DNA from: Apodemus sylvaticus
Lineage: Eukaryota > Chordata > Mammalia > Rodentia > Muridae
DNA: 64,000 bases
Direction of reading: 5' to 3'
Assembly: GCF_947179515.1 (NCBI RefSeq)
Contig: NC_067487.1
Span: forward strand, 40,471,266 to 40,535,265
Position numbers and translations under genes: made by a program. Below, in pieces: positions 23,082 through 34,687 of this stretch. The stretch's first letter is position 1. Every line of letters begins with the position of its first letter. Below the pieces are notes generated by a model. It was not told the DNA's origin. It did no database searches and saw only the letters and a list, made by a program, of their open reading frames with translations.

Positions 23082-23824
23082 AGATCAAGATGTGCACAAT
23101 CTCAGCCATTCCTTCTCTCTGCTGTCACAGAATATAAACCTCTGAATTCATAATACAAAATAACCACTTCGTTCATAAATTGCTTCCATTTTTATTAGGT
23201 TATTTTGTCAGAGCCATGGAAAATTAACAGATATATTTACCAGTTTTCTGATTCTAATGATGTGGATCTGCATGTCATTAATTTCATGCAACTCTGAGTT
23301 TTCTTTCTCACTATTTACCCCCCTACCTCTCAATCATCCTTGAGAAGATTATCCAACTTTTCCCCACACATTTTACCCAGCGACCCACATTTGATAAGAG
23401 GAAAACTTGGTTTTATGTATCTAGCAAGCCTAGGGCCCACAAATGAGAGACATTGGATATCTGTCATCTGGGAACTTGGTTCTGTATTAGGTTTTCCTGT
23501 ACAGCCCTAGCTGTAGACCTCAAACTGGGTCTGATTACCAGGTTGGCCATGAGATCATAGATCCACATGCATCGGATTTGGTTCCTGATCTACTTCTTTC
23601 CCTTAGGTTCTCTGATGAAAGGATTTTGTCACCAGACTGGGCAGAATCTTGCCTATGTAGGCAATGCAAACAGATGCTAGGATTGTGGGTTTAAAACCCA
23701 GATTCCCACAGGGTAATGGGTGGGAGAGGCCATAAAGTATAGAGTACAATCCACTAACTAGAGTCTTCTCTGAATCAGAGTGTCAAGGACTTGCCTACTG
23801 AGTTCCTTGGATAAAGCCAAGAAG

Positions 23825-24316
23825 ATGATGTGGTCCTGTCCCAGTTTTGTCAAAGGGACTTTAGATTCTGCAGAACATGCACTGCCAAGTATACCTGTTT
23901 TGCCAGCCATGAGCACAAGAGATTCCAAGTCTGAGCCATGTTTTTTCTGTGGAGAGTTAAGCCACTGCTCTGATGATGGCTGGGTTGCATATTGGGATCT
24001 ATACACCTTTTATGTATTTGAGAGCTTGAAGAATCTGAGATACTATCGCAGATTGAATTGTGCCAAGAAGAAGGGCAAAGAGGTCTCCCAGAGTGAGAGT
24101 TTGAAGAAGTCACAGGCATCCCCAGGAGATGTGGACAACAACAACCAAGACAGAGGTATAGAAGAGCCAGAACAACCCTCACCAAGCTTGCTGAGAGAGA
24201 AAGGACTGGAACTTGAGACCTTTGATGGTGGAGACTGCCCTGACCAGAATCCTGCTTCTGACAGTCCCAGGAACCTAGGATGCTGGGCATGTCTTCAAAG
24301 GACTTTTGGCCAGTAG
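23825..24316 (+). CDS. Unrecognised 163-codon ORF, left arm
   Basis: Opens at ATG 23825 (a second ATG follows at 23828; in-frame codons without ATG extend upstream to 23780) and closes at TAG 24314-24316. The predicted protein has a Cys-rich N-terminal part (CFFCG near residue 37), a Lys-rich middle, an acidic C-terminal half, and no signal peptide or membrane span. The right-arm counterpart (57135-57540, minus) has a stop where this copy reads Tyr (TATACA against TATAGA) and is cut by a deletion. The 3' part (from 24235) recurs at 32562-32935. No domain was recognised, and it may be a fragment of an old duplicated exon rather than a working gene. Confidence 0.3.
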   Translation: MMWSCPSFVKGTLDSAEHALPSIPVLPAMSTRDSKSEPCFFCGELSHCSDDGWVAYWDLYTFYVFESLKNLRYYRRLNCAKKKGKEVSQSESLKKSQASPGDVDNNNQDRGIEEPEQPSPSLLREKGLELETFDGGDCPDQNPASDSPRNLGCWACLQRTFGQ

Positions 24317-25495
24317 AAGAAGAAGTGAAGAAGGCACCCAGAACTCTGTTTGGATCCCAGGAGCCCTGATGCTTGCTAAGATCTGCAATTAGGGGACGTT
24401 CTCTCAGCTCCTCTATTACAGCAAAGGCACACACGAGGCAGTTGTTGTTTCTGCAGCCATCTGGTGTTTGTTTGTTTGTTTGTTTGTTTAAAGCTTTCCT
24501 AATGAAAGTGTTAAAAAGCTGGAAATTTGGTCTTCTTGAAAGGGCCAAAGTAAAAAGATGTAGGGTGGAGTGGAATCAGAAGATACTCCACTCTTTCCCA
24601 CTGTTGGTTACAGAATTAACTGGTGGTTTGTGTTAAAGGTCCCCACAGGGGACCTCAGTCATCCTGCTTCTCATGTGTGCTGGGACATAAAATAACCAAC
24701 AAACAGAAAGCAACCTAGAGCACTTTGGAAAACCCTCTCTGCTTAATCAACATGGCTGAATAGTGATCAACCCAGATGCTTCCCCTACCAATTAACCTAG
24801 GGGTCACCTGCAACTTCCATCTTACCCTTTTTCCTTCTGTGTAGACTAGCCTAGACCTGAACTAAAATTTAATTTTCTTTGTCTTTCTATTATGGGGATT
24901 AGAAGCTATTACCACCTCTTCTGCACAGGAGAATATTTCTATTTTCCTCAATTTTTAGGGCAAATTTCTGCAACACAAGTGAGCTCACCTGCAAAATAGG
25001 ACGGGCTGAGTTGGATGGTCAGGGCAGTGCTGTCCCTGACCTAGAAAACCCAGTTCCCTGGCCTTGAGAGGGTGTCTTTTATGTAATGTCAATATTGGAA
25101 AAGCTAGAATTTTGTAAGCCTTTTTTGGCTGTTGGTGTTCCTGAAAGTTTAACCTCTCAGTAGGAAATGGATGTGAGGTAGGGGTGTTCACTCAGGCAGG
25201 TGGATCCCTGTGAGTTCCAGGCCAGCCTGATTTACACATAGAATTCTAGGGAAGACAGGGCCACATACAGAGAGGAACAGGTAAATGAAGGGAGGGAGGG
25301 AGGGAGGGAGGAAGGGATGTAGGCAGGGACAGTGGACTATGTGATGGATGGGCCTGAATGGCAGGCCTTGCTGCATTTGTGGAGAATAAAAGGAAGCAGC
25401 CTTGTAAAATGGTGGTCAGGAACTTGTGTCAGTGATATTTCTCCAGGGATTTGATCTGCACCAGACAATGTCCAGGAAGTTAGTAGTTCTCACTC
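24146..25495. other. Segment present in left arm, absent from right arm
   Basis: In the right arm the sequence passes directly from the equivalent of 24146 to the equivalent of 25495 (junction near 57135). About 1.35 kb is therefore missing there. A short 'acaac' microhomology lies at the left edge. The segment includes the end of the 163-codon ORF, a (TTTG)n at 24467-24490 and a GGGA tract at 25289-25316. Confidence 0.75.
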
Positions 25496-27484
25496 TGCAG
25501 CCCACCCTTTCCCTCCAGGGACAACTGTGTTCTCTACACCATGCTGAGGATGTGGGTACTAGGGCTCAAGCAGGTCTACATCCGGTGTGATTCCAAGATA
25601 GTGTTTTTGTACTTTCTGGGACTGTGTGTTGTAGTTTTATCTTTGTAGTATTCTCAGGAATCTTAAGTCATCTTCTTTCCTCCAGAAAGTCCTAAGCTGT
25701 GACCTAAGTCATATACCAGGCTAGAGATTGATCACACAGCTCTCAGAGTGAGGAGGACACTTAAGTATCATTTCTTACAGTTTGCTCTCTGAACATCGTT
25801 TTTTCAGGAAGTCTATGTAGGAGATAAAATAAGCATTGCACAGAAATACTGATCAGCATGTTTTCCTTTGAAATGATGAATTTTCATCATTTTCTTTAAT
25901 TCACATCACATGGAACTTTCAAAGGAGATGAGAGGACTCCGGTAATACATCTTGATTCACGGAGCCAATGACAGTCTTCCAAAATTTCTTTTGTAAAGAG
26001 CAGACATGGAAGTAGAGCGCTTCTATACTTCTCAACAAAAGAAAATATTAGACATTCTCACAGAATTTCTGTTTCAAGTACAAAAATCACTAAAGGAAAA
26101 TTGGTATTTCTTAATTATACATTTATTCAAGTAGAACCCTTTTCAGTTTAGATATCCTGGAGATGGACTAGATAATCAACAAGTACTGACTATGTTTCCT
26201 TGTGAATCTCTAACCTGTAAATATGTAATGTTAGAGTTGGGTTTGGAGAAGATGTTTTGCTTAGATATTGCTTGAGAATCTTCAGGCCAGAAGGACAGTC
26301 ACCCTTGTGACCAGGACTGATTGGTTGGGTCCAGGACAGTTAATCTCAGGACTCTTCAAGCCTGGTCACTGAGCCATTCCAATGCTAAGACAGGACCTGC
26401 TACATTGTCCTTTGTGGAATCCTAGTAGGATTAATTGGTTGTACTCTTTTGGAAAGATGAGGAAGTATGTTCTTTTTGGAAGGAAGTGGCTGAAGGTATT
26501 CCTCTGTCTGTGTCTCTGTCTCCTTCTTTTCCGTCTCTCTGCCCCCTCCCTCCTCTCTTTTGCTTCAAGTGAGAGCATTCTAGGTAGTTTCTTCTCTCTG
26601 CCATCATGGACTCTAACACAATGATGTGGAGTTGCCTGTTGTTAATTTTGGGCAACTATGTGTTATCCTTCTGGGTATTTCCCCTCCTGCCTTTCAATCC
26701 TCCTTCAGTCCACTACCCAAAATTTCTCCACACATTTCACTCAGCTTCTCTCTTGTGACAAGAAGAAAATCTGATTTCATGTATCTAGCAAGCCTAGGGC
26801 CCATGAATGTGAGACATTTGATCTCTGTCATCTGGAGACGTGGTCATCTATTGAGTGTGACTGTCTCCAGGCACAAGCATTTTTCTGCAGACCATAAAAC
26901 TTCAGTCTTCTTGTGAAGAACAGTAATTCTTGCACATCTGATCCCCACAAACTCTTCATACAGTCTTTTACAACTGGATAAGTTTTTGGTTATATCAACT
27001 TTTAGAAACAGGGCTACAAGGGACTTCAATGTTTGTTTCTTTGGGGTGTGTTGATTCTCTAGACTCCAATAACATTGGGCATGCAAATGCTAGACAGCCA
27101 TTCATAGAGGCTTAACACCAAAGAGGTAAAATAAAGCTCCAACCAACAGTATTACCAAACCCAAAGAGGTAAATTCATCGAAAGCAGATGCAGCATTATA
27201 ATGTTATATGGGTTATAACATTAAAACCCATAAACATGCATAGAGACCTGCTACAGTGTAACATCAGGCATATAGTTAAAAGTGTAAATGGACATAGAAA
27301 GGGGCTGCAGTGTTATGAAGGGAGGTCCAGAGATCCTCTAGCACTACTGTAGGAGAAGCTACAAACCTCAAACCAGACCAACCACGCATTGCAATGAATA
27401 TTTTCTGGTAAAACTCTTTGTGCAAAACAGAATATTGCATCACACACCTGGACGTACCTCAGCTGTCAAAAAGACAAGAAGTTC

Positions 27485-27530
27485 TTTTTTTTTTTTTTTT
27501 TTTGGTTTTTTTTGTTTTTTTTTTTTTTAT
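27485..27530. repeat. T-rich tract
   Basis: Runs of T broken by a few G. It mirrors the A-rich stretch at 55117-55146 and is probably a retroposon tail. Confidence 0.85.
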
Positions 27531-28208
27531 ATTTGATTTCTTTTGCAGTGGGTGTTGCAGGGAGGATGTGGAGGAATGGGAAGTTGAGTAGGATTAGGAT
27601 ACAAATGTTCAATTCACAAATAATCAATAGAAAGTTTAAAAATGTTAAAGAGCTTATACACATTTATATCTTTATAAATAACAATTTTCATGGAAAACAA
27701 TTAGAGAACAAATTGTTTACAAATGTAAAGGAGAGTTGAGATGTATGCATCGGATGATTTGGAAACAGGAAAGAGTAGAAACATGTTCTGACTAATCAGT
27801 AATCAGAAAACTTTACAAAACAAAAGTTTTCAGATATTGGCTATACTCTCCAGTCCAGCATTAAAACCACAGAGTCTTTTAAAAAGGACACATACAGTTT
27901 AATAAAAACCTAACACAGAGCTTTGCAAACATTTGAAAAGTTGTAGTTCACCTAAAATCTGGTAACATCGTGTAAAAATAAAAAAAGATTTGAAAGAAAG
28001 GCTTTCTACAGTGGAGGAAATTTTCTTATACAAGACATGAACAAAGCTGTTTGGGCAAAAAATTATATTTCGTGACACAAAATGACACACTTTAGCTGTC
28101 ACAGAGAGATTTTTTAAATTTATTTATTCATTTTTATATTTGCTTTCTTTCTTTCTTTTTTTTGTTTTTTGTTGTTGTTGTTGTTGTTGTTTTGGTATTT
28201 TGGTTTTT

Positions 28209-28352
28209 TGGTTTTTCGAGACAGGGTTTCTCTGTGTGGTCCTGGCTGTCCTGGAACTCACTCTGTAGACCAGGCTGACCTTGAACTCAGAAATTTGCCT
28301 GCCTCTGCCTCTCAAGTGCTGGGATTACAGGCATGCGCCACCACGCCCGGCT
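28209..28352 (-). mobile_element. B1 SINE, young-looking
   Basis: Reverse-complement B1 close to consensus ('gagacagggtttctctgtgt', 'ccaccacgcccggc'). Preceded by (GTT)n at 28169-28192. Mirror at 54267-54400. Confidence 0.95.
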
Positions 28353-29040
28353 TATATTTGCTTTCTTTTGCAGGGTATGTTTCAAGGGCAGTGTTTCAGT
28401 GCTTTAATACAGGGGAGAGCGTTTTGTTGCTGTTTTGTAAAGGACTGACTCTTTTTTCTGAAGCTTTATATTTCTCCAACAGGTTAGATTTTTGTTTATC
28501 GCTTGGATTTATTTGTTTTTATATTTGGTTTCTTTGCAAGTGGGTTTTCAAGGGCACAGGAGGGATAAGGAAGGATGGGAAGGTGAGTCGGATTGGATGT
28601 AAATGGACAAGTCATGGAGAAACAAGACAAAATTAAAAACATTATGGTGGTTATTCTTATTAATATATGTATAAATAAAATATGCATGGGATATCAATTA
28701 GACAACAAATTTGTGAATTTTAAGGAGAGCTGGAATATGTACCTGGGAGCGTGTGGAAATAGGAAATAAAAGAAATATGTTCATCCTAAAAAAGCCCCAA
28801 AATGTATAAATCTGTATAAATGTTACCAGACATTACCTAGATTACCCAGGTACAGCATTGAAACCAGACAGCATTAAAAATCCACACAGACAAAACCTAA
28901 CACAGAGCTTTAATGTGTCTTACAAGGAAGGCCTGGCTCAGATGCCTTGGTGACTTGCCAGACTGAAAATGTGTTTTTGCCTAAGGTGCTGGGCATGCAA
29001 TACAAGAACCTGAGAAATCAGCAGGCTTTCCTCCATTTAG

Positions 29041-29220
29041 AAATGATGGCGCATGCCTTTAATCCCAGTACTTGGGAAGCAGAGACAGGCGGATTTCTGA
29101 GTTCGAGGCCAGACTGGTCTACAGAGTGAGTTCCAGGGCAGTCAGGGCTACACAGAGAAACCTTGTCTTGAAAAACCAATAAGTAAGTAAGTAAGTAAGT
29201 AAGTAAATAAATAGAAAGAA
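29041..29220 (+). mobile_element. B1 SINE followed by (TAAG)n
   Basis: B1 body to about 29175, then about seven TAAG units (29181-29207) and A-rich sequence. The mirror at 53395-53575 has a longer tetranucleotide run. Confidence 0.9.
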
Positions 29221-29722
29221 AAGAAAAGAAATGATGGCCAGGGTTTCCTCCACCTTTTCTGGACCCTGGGTTTGCAAAGGATCCCACAATATCCCTGGCA
29301 AAGTCTGGTTCAAACTGAAAATGAAAGCACCTTTAAACAAAATCAACTCTGCTGCTAGCAATCAAGGTCGATTCAGCCTCTGCCTGCTGATGGCACAGGG
29401 GAACTTGACTTGGCTGACAAGTCACAGTCAGGGGTGAACCGGAAGTACATAACCCAAAGCTCAGGTACTGGACCTTGGTAATGTGGGAGAGGGGCATTCC
29501 TGGAGACACAGTGGCAGTCAGATCCTGTCAGCAAACAGAAAGAGGTGAGAACCGAAATCAAGTAGGTGGTTTGAAATCGCTGTGGGATTTCAGCCCTGGA
29601 TAGTTGACAACAGAGCAGAATTTGACTCAGAGGCAAGTCTCAAGCACTTGCTTGAGAGGATGGTTCTGTCAGCAAGTCCTCTGGCCAGGTGCAATTGGGG
29701 CAAGGCACAGTGCTGGCACCTG

Positions 29723-29738
29723 AGCGCCCTCTACTGTG
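29723..29738 (-). promoter_or_regulatory. CTCF-type motif, left array unit 3
   Basis: Reverse complement reads CACAGTAGAGGGCGCT, a good fit to the CTCF core (CCASYAGRKGGCRS). Equivalent site at 52791-52806. Confidence 0.55.
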
Positions 29739-29821
29739 AAGAAATCCCTGGTTTGCAGCTCACAGCTGTGAATCCTTTCTGCTTCTGGCCAGGCTCTATT
29801 TGTGGGATCTGCCAATGCGGA

Positions 29822-30395
29822 CAAGCAAGGGGTGACTAATTATGGACTTGGCCAGGTCCCTGTGTGGCAGCCACCAGTGTGGATAAGAGAGCGGACCAAA
29901 TAACTATGGACATCGCCAGATCGCAAAGCTGGCCCCAAATCTTGGGTGTGCAAGCAAGAAGGCATCGGTTAGCAGCTTCTGGGGTTTACACACTGGACAA
30001 GTGCACACCAGGGCCATAGCTATGAGGGACTGCAGAAGGGAAGGGGTGTGCGAGAAAGACAGCTCAGAGAGCAGAGCTTTAGTTTACAAACGAAAATTAG
30101 CAGAGAGGACAAGCAAGGGGTGACTATTTATGTACTTGGCCAGATCCCTGTGTGGCAGCCACCACTGTGGACAAGAGAGCGGACCAAATAACTATGGACA
30201 TCGCCAGATCGCAAAGCTGGCCCCAAACCTTGGGTGTGCAAGCGAGAAGGCATCGGTTAGCAGCTTCTGGGGTTTACACACTAGACAAGTGCACACCAGG
30301 GCCATAGCTATGAGGGATTGCAGAAGGGAAGGGGTGTGCGAGAAAGACAGCTCACAGAGCAGAGCTTTAGTTTACAAACGAAAATTAGCAGAGAG
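29822..30395. repeat. 288-bp tandem duplication specific to left arm
   Basis: 'gaccaaataactatggacat' occurs at 29894 and again at 30182, and the blocks around it are nearly identical. The right arm has this block only once (about 52590-52700), so the duplication arose after the arms formed or was lost on the right. Confidence 0.9.
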
Positions 30396-30729
30396 GACAA
30401 GAAACAGACCCAAACCGTGGGGTCTGCATCTGATTTCCTTCCTACTCGCATTGGGAGCCAGGCGATTCTGTCAGCGTTTAGGAGCACATCCTGGGTTCGA
30501 ATAGAATCCCACCACAGCCTGCCTGGCAGAATCTGATCTCCTCAACAAAATTAAAGCACCTAGAAACGAAATCATGTGGCTTTTTGAAGTCACCTTCGGA
30601 TTTCAGCCCGGGCATGCTGACAGCCATGATGAACTTGGCTCCGTGGAAAATTCGCAGTTATTTCGCAGGGAGAATCCAAAGGGCAGGCGCTGACCATTGG
30701 CATCCTCTCTGGGCGAAGAGCAGCCCCAC

Positions 30730-30745
30730 GGCGCCCCCTGCTGGG
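30730..30745 (-). promoter_or_regulatory. CTCF-type motif, left array unit 2
   Basis: Reverse complement reads CCCAGCAGGGGGCGCC, a near-ideal CTCF core. Equivalent site at 52070-52085. Confidence 0.65.
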
Positions 30746-31559
30746 AGGAAGTGGCACTCCTGGAGCTCAGAGGCAGAGCTGCAGATCTAGGAAGCTTTGG
30801 GGATTCTCACTCCTTCATTGGTCCCTACTCCAGCCATGTCCCGCCCCAACAAGTGTGGACAAGCAGACAGGGGAACTATGGACTTGCCCTGGACTGCAAG
30901 GCTCGCCTAAACCTCGGGGCGTGCGAGTGAACCAGGCGGGGTCGTCCTGCGATTTCCCTGTTGGTCAAGTGTACTCTTGGGCCTTGGCCAGGAGCATCCG
31001 AGGACAAGCCAACGAGATGGAGAAGAACCAGCTGACACAGAAAGGACTTGGAGCCCTGGTGTGTGCGGGTCCCGAAAACCTTAGGAGAACAGAAGCAGCC
31101 GCAATAGAGATTCGTGTTTGCATTGAGTTTGCTGTTTTCCAGGAGTGGTGTGGGCGCGGGGTCACCAGTCTTAGTACACTTTCCAGTCTGAAAACATCCT
31201 TAAAGAATGGTAGACGCCATGAAGAAACGTCGGGAGTCTGAGAGGATCAGAAAACAAACCGAAACTTCTGCTCCCACATCGCATCTCCTATGTCATCATA
31301 CCTGGGCTCCAGGCGATTTGATCAGCATTTAGGTGCGCACCCTCCGGAGGCTGAGCTTGCACAAAATCCCACCAGAGCCTGCCTGGCAGAGTCTCATCCC
31401 GAAAGCAAAACGAATGCACAGAGGAACGAAATCTCTTCTGCGGCTTGAAATCACCATCGGATTTCAGCTCGAGCCTGCTGACAGCCAAGCAGAACTTAGC
31501 TTGGGGGACAAGCCTTAGCTGCTAGCAGTTGAGGGTCCAGTGTGCGAGCACTGACTGAC

Positions 31560-31575
31560 AGCGCCCCCTGCTGTG
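31560..31575 (-). promoter_or_regulatory. CTCF-type motif, left array unit 1
   Basis: Reverse complement reads CACAGCAGGGGGCGCT, a near-ideal CTCF core. Equivalent site at 51241-51256. Confidence 0.65.
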
Positions 31576-31865
31576 AAGAAGTCCCAGGGCTAATGCTCCA
31601 ACTGTGGCTCTGCCAATGGATGCTGTTGGCTTCTTCCTGGGACTGCTTCCTTGGCTCTGGCTCTGGTGATGTCCTCCAATCATCATGGAGGAGCAGGCCG
31701 GGGCGTGGTGAAGTGGAAGACTAACAAAGGTCTTTCCCTGGATTGCAATGCTTAGATAAAACCAGGAGGATGTGAGAAGTCCTCAGGTTTCTTCATCCTC
31801 TTCACCTACAGACAAGTGCACTCTGAGGCAGTAACCAAGTGGAGACCTCGGAAAAGAGGGGGTGG

Positions 31866-31960
31866 GAGAGATAGAGAGAGAAACAGACAGACACAGACGC
31901 AGACTGAGAGGGACAGAGAGAGAGAGAGAGGAGGGAGAGAAGAGAGACACACAGAGACAC
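31866..31960. repeat. (GA)n/(GACA)n tract
   Basis: Purine-rich run mirroring the long (CT)n at 50879-50957. It is interrupted by C here but nearly pure on the right. Confidence 0.9.
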
Positions 31961-31984
31961 AGAGACAAATGGCCTCTGTGTGCC

Positions 31985-32556
31985 TCTTCAGATGGATGCA
32001 GAGGTAACATGGTTCTCCAATGGTACCAGCCTCATTCAGGATGGACAGAGGTATGCAGGGGCAGTGGTGGTTCCCAAACACTGAGATCATATGGACAGAG
32101 CCACTCTTGGCAAGGATGACAGCCCAGAAAGTTGAACTGGCAACTCTGACCAAGGGGTTAGAGTTGAGAAAAGACAAGAGACAGAGATGCCCGGTGTGCC
32201 TTTGGTATGGTTCTTATCCTTGGGGCTATTTATAGGAAAAAAGGCCTTCTAAGGGCAGAAGGAAGGACTCAACTCCAAGTCAGAGGACAACTAGACAGCC
32301 CAATGGGTGGCCCTAAAAATTGGACCCCTCATACCCTTGGTTGCTCTAGATCCAAGAGATCCCACACTCTCTGACCAGACAGAAGATGTGATCTGGGCCA
32401 AAAAAACCTACCAAGGTTTTCATCAGTGTCATCAAAGATGATAGAAGAGAGTTCACTGCAAACTAGTTGTAATAAAAAACTAGATATGAGCATACTAAAA
32501 AATATCCATTGTTCATTACATGGAACTCCGGCGCTTACAAGACCTAGTCCATCAGG
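31985..32556 (+). mobile_element. ERV pol fragment (RNase H to integrase start), left arm
   Basis: The open stretch at 32020-32235 resembles the RNase H region of gammaretrovirus-like pol (alternating Ala/Leu/Thr around a TAQK box). It continues toward the integrase and stops abruptly at the inner edge of the arm. The matching right-arm element runs on for 1.5 kb more. About 400 bp of upstream pol present on the right (50480-50870) is missing here. It is a coding-dead remnant. Confidence 0.7.
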
Positions 32557-32561
32557 TCTTG

Positions 32562-32935
32562 GGGACTGCCCTGACCAGGATCCTGCTTCTGACAGTCACA
32601 GATGCCTAGGCTGCTGGGTGTGGCTTCCAGGGGCATTCAGCCAGAAGAAGAAGAAGAGAAAGAGCTACCCAGAACTCTGTTTGGAGCCCAGGAACACTGA
32701 TGCCTTCTAAGACTTGCAATTAGGGGATCTTCTGTGAACTGCTCTGACAGCTGTCACAAAAGATCAGAAAAGGCACACAGAGGACAGTTGTGTCTTTGCA
32801 GCCATCTGATGTTTTTTTCTTTGTTTTTTTACAGCTTTCTTAATAAAAGTGTTTAAAACCTAGAAGTTTATATTCTTCTTAAAATGGCCCAAGGGAAAAA
32901 TGAAGGGTGGATTGGACACACATGAGGATATTTTA
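32562..32935 (+). repeat. Paralog of left arm 24.24-24.60 kb
   Basis: 'gactgccctgaccag', 'atcctgcttctgacagtc', 'agaagaagaag' and 'acccagaactctgtttgga' appear in the same order as at 24235. This copy keeps an AATAAA-containing end (ttaataaaagtg near 32841). It starts exactly where the ERV fragment and the arm end. 32936-33099 shows nothing further. Confidence 0.75.
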
Positions 32936-33099
32936 TTCTGAAAAAATGTTCTAGAGGAAATCAGCCAGGACAATCAAAGATACACAGAAAAAACACAAAC
33001 ACAAATAAAAACAAAAGAAAATGTACCTTACTATAGGTCTCAGGTATGCAGATCTCAGCTGAGTCACCATAGTCCTTGGATTTTCAGACCCTTTTTGTC

Positions 33100-33487
33100 C
33101 TAGTCAGGGTTTCAATTCCTGCACAAACATCATGACCAAGAAGCAAGTTGGGGAGGAAAGGGTTTATTCAGCTTACATTTCCAAACTGCTGTTTATCACC
33201 AAAGGAGGTCAGGACTGGAACTCAAGCAGGTCAAGAAACAGGAGCTGATGCAGAGGCCATGAAGGAATGTTTCTTACTGACTTGCTTCCCCTGGCTTGCT
33301 CTCTTATTGAATCCAAGAATACCAACCTAGAGTTGGTACTACCCACAAGCCCCACCCGCCACTTGATCACTAATTGAGAAGATGCCCTACATTCAGCTGG
33401 ATCTCATGGAGGCAATTCCCCAGCTGAAGCTCCTTTCTCTGTGATAACTCCAGCCTGTGTCAAGTTGACACAAAAACCAGCCAGTAT
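33100..33487 (+). mobile_element. Interspersed rodent repeat, family not named with certainty
   Basis: Begins 'cagggtttcaattcctg', contains 'ggggaggaaagggtttattc', and ends 'gtcaagttgacacaaaaacc'. These are hallmarks of a common mouse dispersed repeat (LTR-like). I am not sure of its formal name. Confidence 0.6.
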
Positions 33488-34430
33488 ACCTTCTAAGTCA
33501 GGGATCTCTGAACTGTCAAACCCCAGAGGCTGCTGCTGTTGACAGATTAGCCATGTCTACATCCTATCTGACAACTATCCTGAGCTGTTTCGCCTCTATG
33601 GATGTGTAACTCAGGGGCATCCTAGAGTGGGACAGGATGATTAGCTGTCTCAGTTGCTGCTTTACATTGTGTCTGATTCCTTCGCTGATCTGAACAGCTC
33701 AGAGACCTTTCCTGTAGTCTATTAGCATAAGGATTTATTTCCTTGTCCTGACACTTGCTACCTTTCTTCACCATTTCTCTGCACACAGACTCCCCCACAT
33801 AGCCGAGCAAGTGCTTGGACTATTAAACAAACAAACAAACAAAGAAGAACTAGAAAAAAAAAACCCTAGAGACCTGTCTACCTCTAGTGTGCTAGGATTA
33901 AATGTGTGCACAACCGTGCCTGCTCTGGAAATCCTTGTGATTTGATTACAAACCTTAAAGGCCTTGGCTGTTCCTCGGACCCCATCCATGAGCCCCATTT
34001 GGTGGATGTGGCAGTCAACCTTACACATTAAAGGCATAGATTAAAGGGAACTGTTTTGTGCTTGCCTGGACCTGATCATCTGTCACATCTTGGTTTCCAG
34101 TTTGGAAGATCTACAATCAGATTGTTCCTTTCTTGTCATTATAAGCTGCAGGTCACTTACCATGATCCCCACCCCCCACCCACCCCCTTTACCCACACTT
34201 CCACTCTGCCCTCTTCTGAAAACAATATAAGAAATCCTAGTGGGTGGGCCACTCTTTTGTCCCTACCAAGCCTGTTCGTTCCACATCCCAACACTAACGA
34301 AACTCCACACAGAGAAATTTCTCTGACTTGATTAGTGAACACTTCCTACCATAGATTTGAATCCTGATTTTGACACTGAAATACAATTACACAGGTGGTT
34401 GAGAGGAAATATTTTAATTATGTACATTTT
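33488..34430. other. Spacer sequence, mostly featureless
   Basis: Contains an (AAAC)n at 33820-33842, a decayed minus-strand B1 at about 33858-33930 and a C-rich stretch at 34168-34188. No credible coding region seen. Confidence 0.5.
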
Positions 34431-34687
34431 CCATCAGAATGCAATGATTCTACATAGATTTAAGGAAAAATTCCTCAACATATCAATTGAATAGTCAGAA
34501 GGGCAAAATAAAGAGACTTCAAGGCTCCTGGGATGTAGGGCACAGTCCCAGCTCAGAAGACCACAGGGGCAGCCTGAGGCTCTTGCTCAGTTTGGCTCTG
34601 GCTCCTCCCAGTGAATGTATTGAAGGATTCAAGGCGTATGTTTTCCACAGTGCTTGGGTGTCTGTCCTTTCCAGGGTCCTCTCTCAC

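Larger units (their letters stand above)
29230..31780 (-). repeat. Tandem CTCF-motif repeat array, left arm
   Basis: Three related units of about 700-850 bp in reverse orientation. Each has, in order, a CTCF-type core, a 'gctgaaatccgaNggtgatttcaa'-like box of about 20 bp, an 'agactctgccagg' box and a 'cctggcgcccagg'-like box. GC and CpG content is well above the flanks. Unit order and content match 51010-53380. Several ORFs of 60-130 codons run through it, but none is conserved in all units. Diverged single units occur in the spacer at 40560-40960 and 45780-46400. Confidence 0.75.
17475..32556. repeat. Left arm of large inverted repeat
   Basis: Reverse-complement match to 49888-64000. Pairs by eye: 17475-23750 with 57545-64000; 23758-24146 with 57135-57540; 25495-28900 with 53800-57130; 29000-31810 with 51010-53600; 31985-32556 with 49888-50480. 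Over 17900-18190 only about 7 differences in 290 bases were counted (about 97%). SINEs sit at mirrored positions in both arms, so the duplication followed their insertion. The inner edge falls inside an ERV fragment. Confidence 0.9.

Noticed and set aside
29582..31241. Series of 60-128-codon ORFs in the left CTCF array
   Set aside because: Not conserved between the three units or between the two arms, and explained by GC-rich repeat composition.
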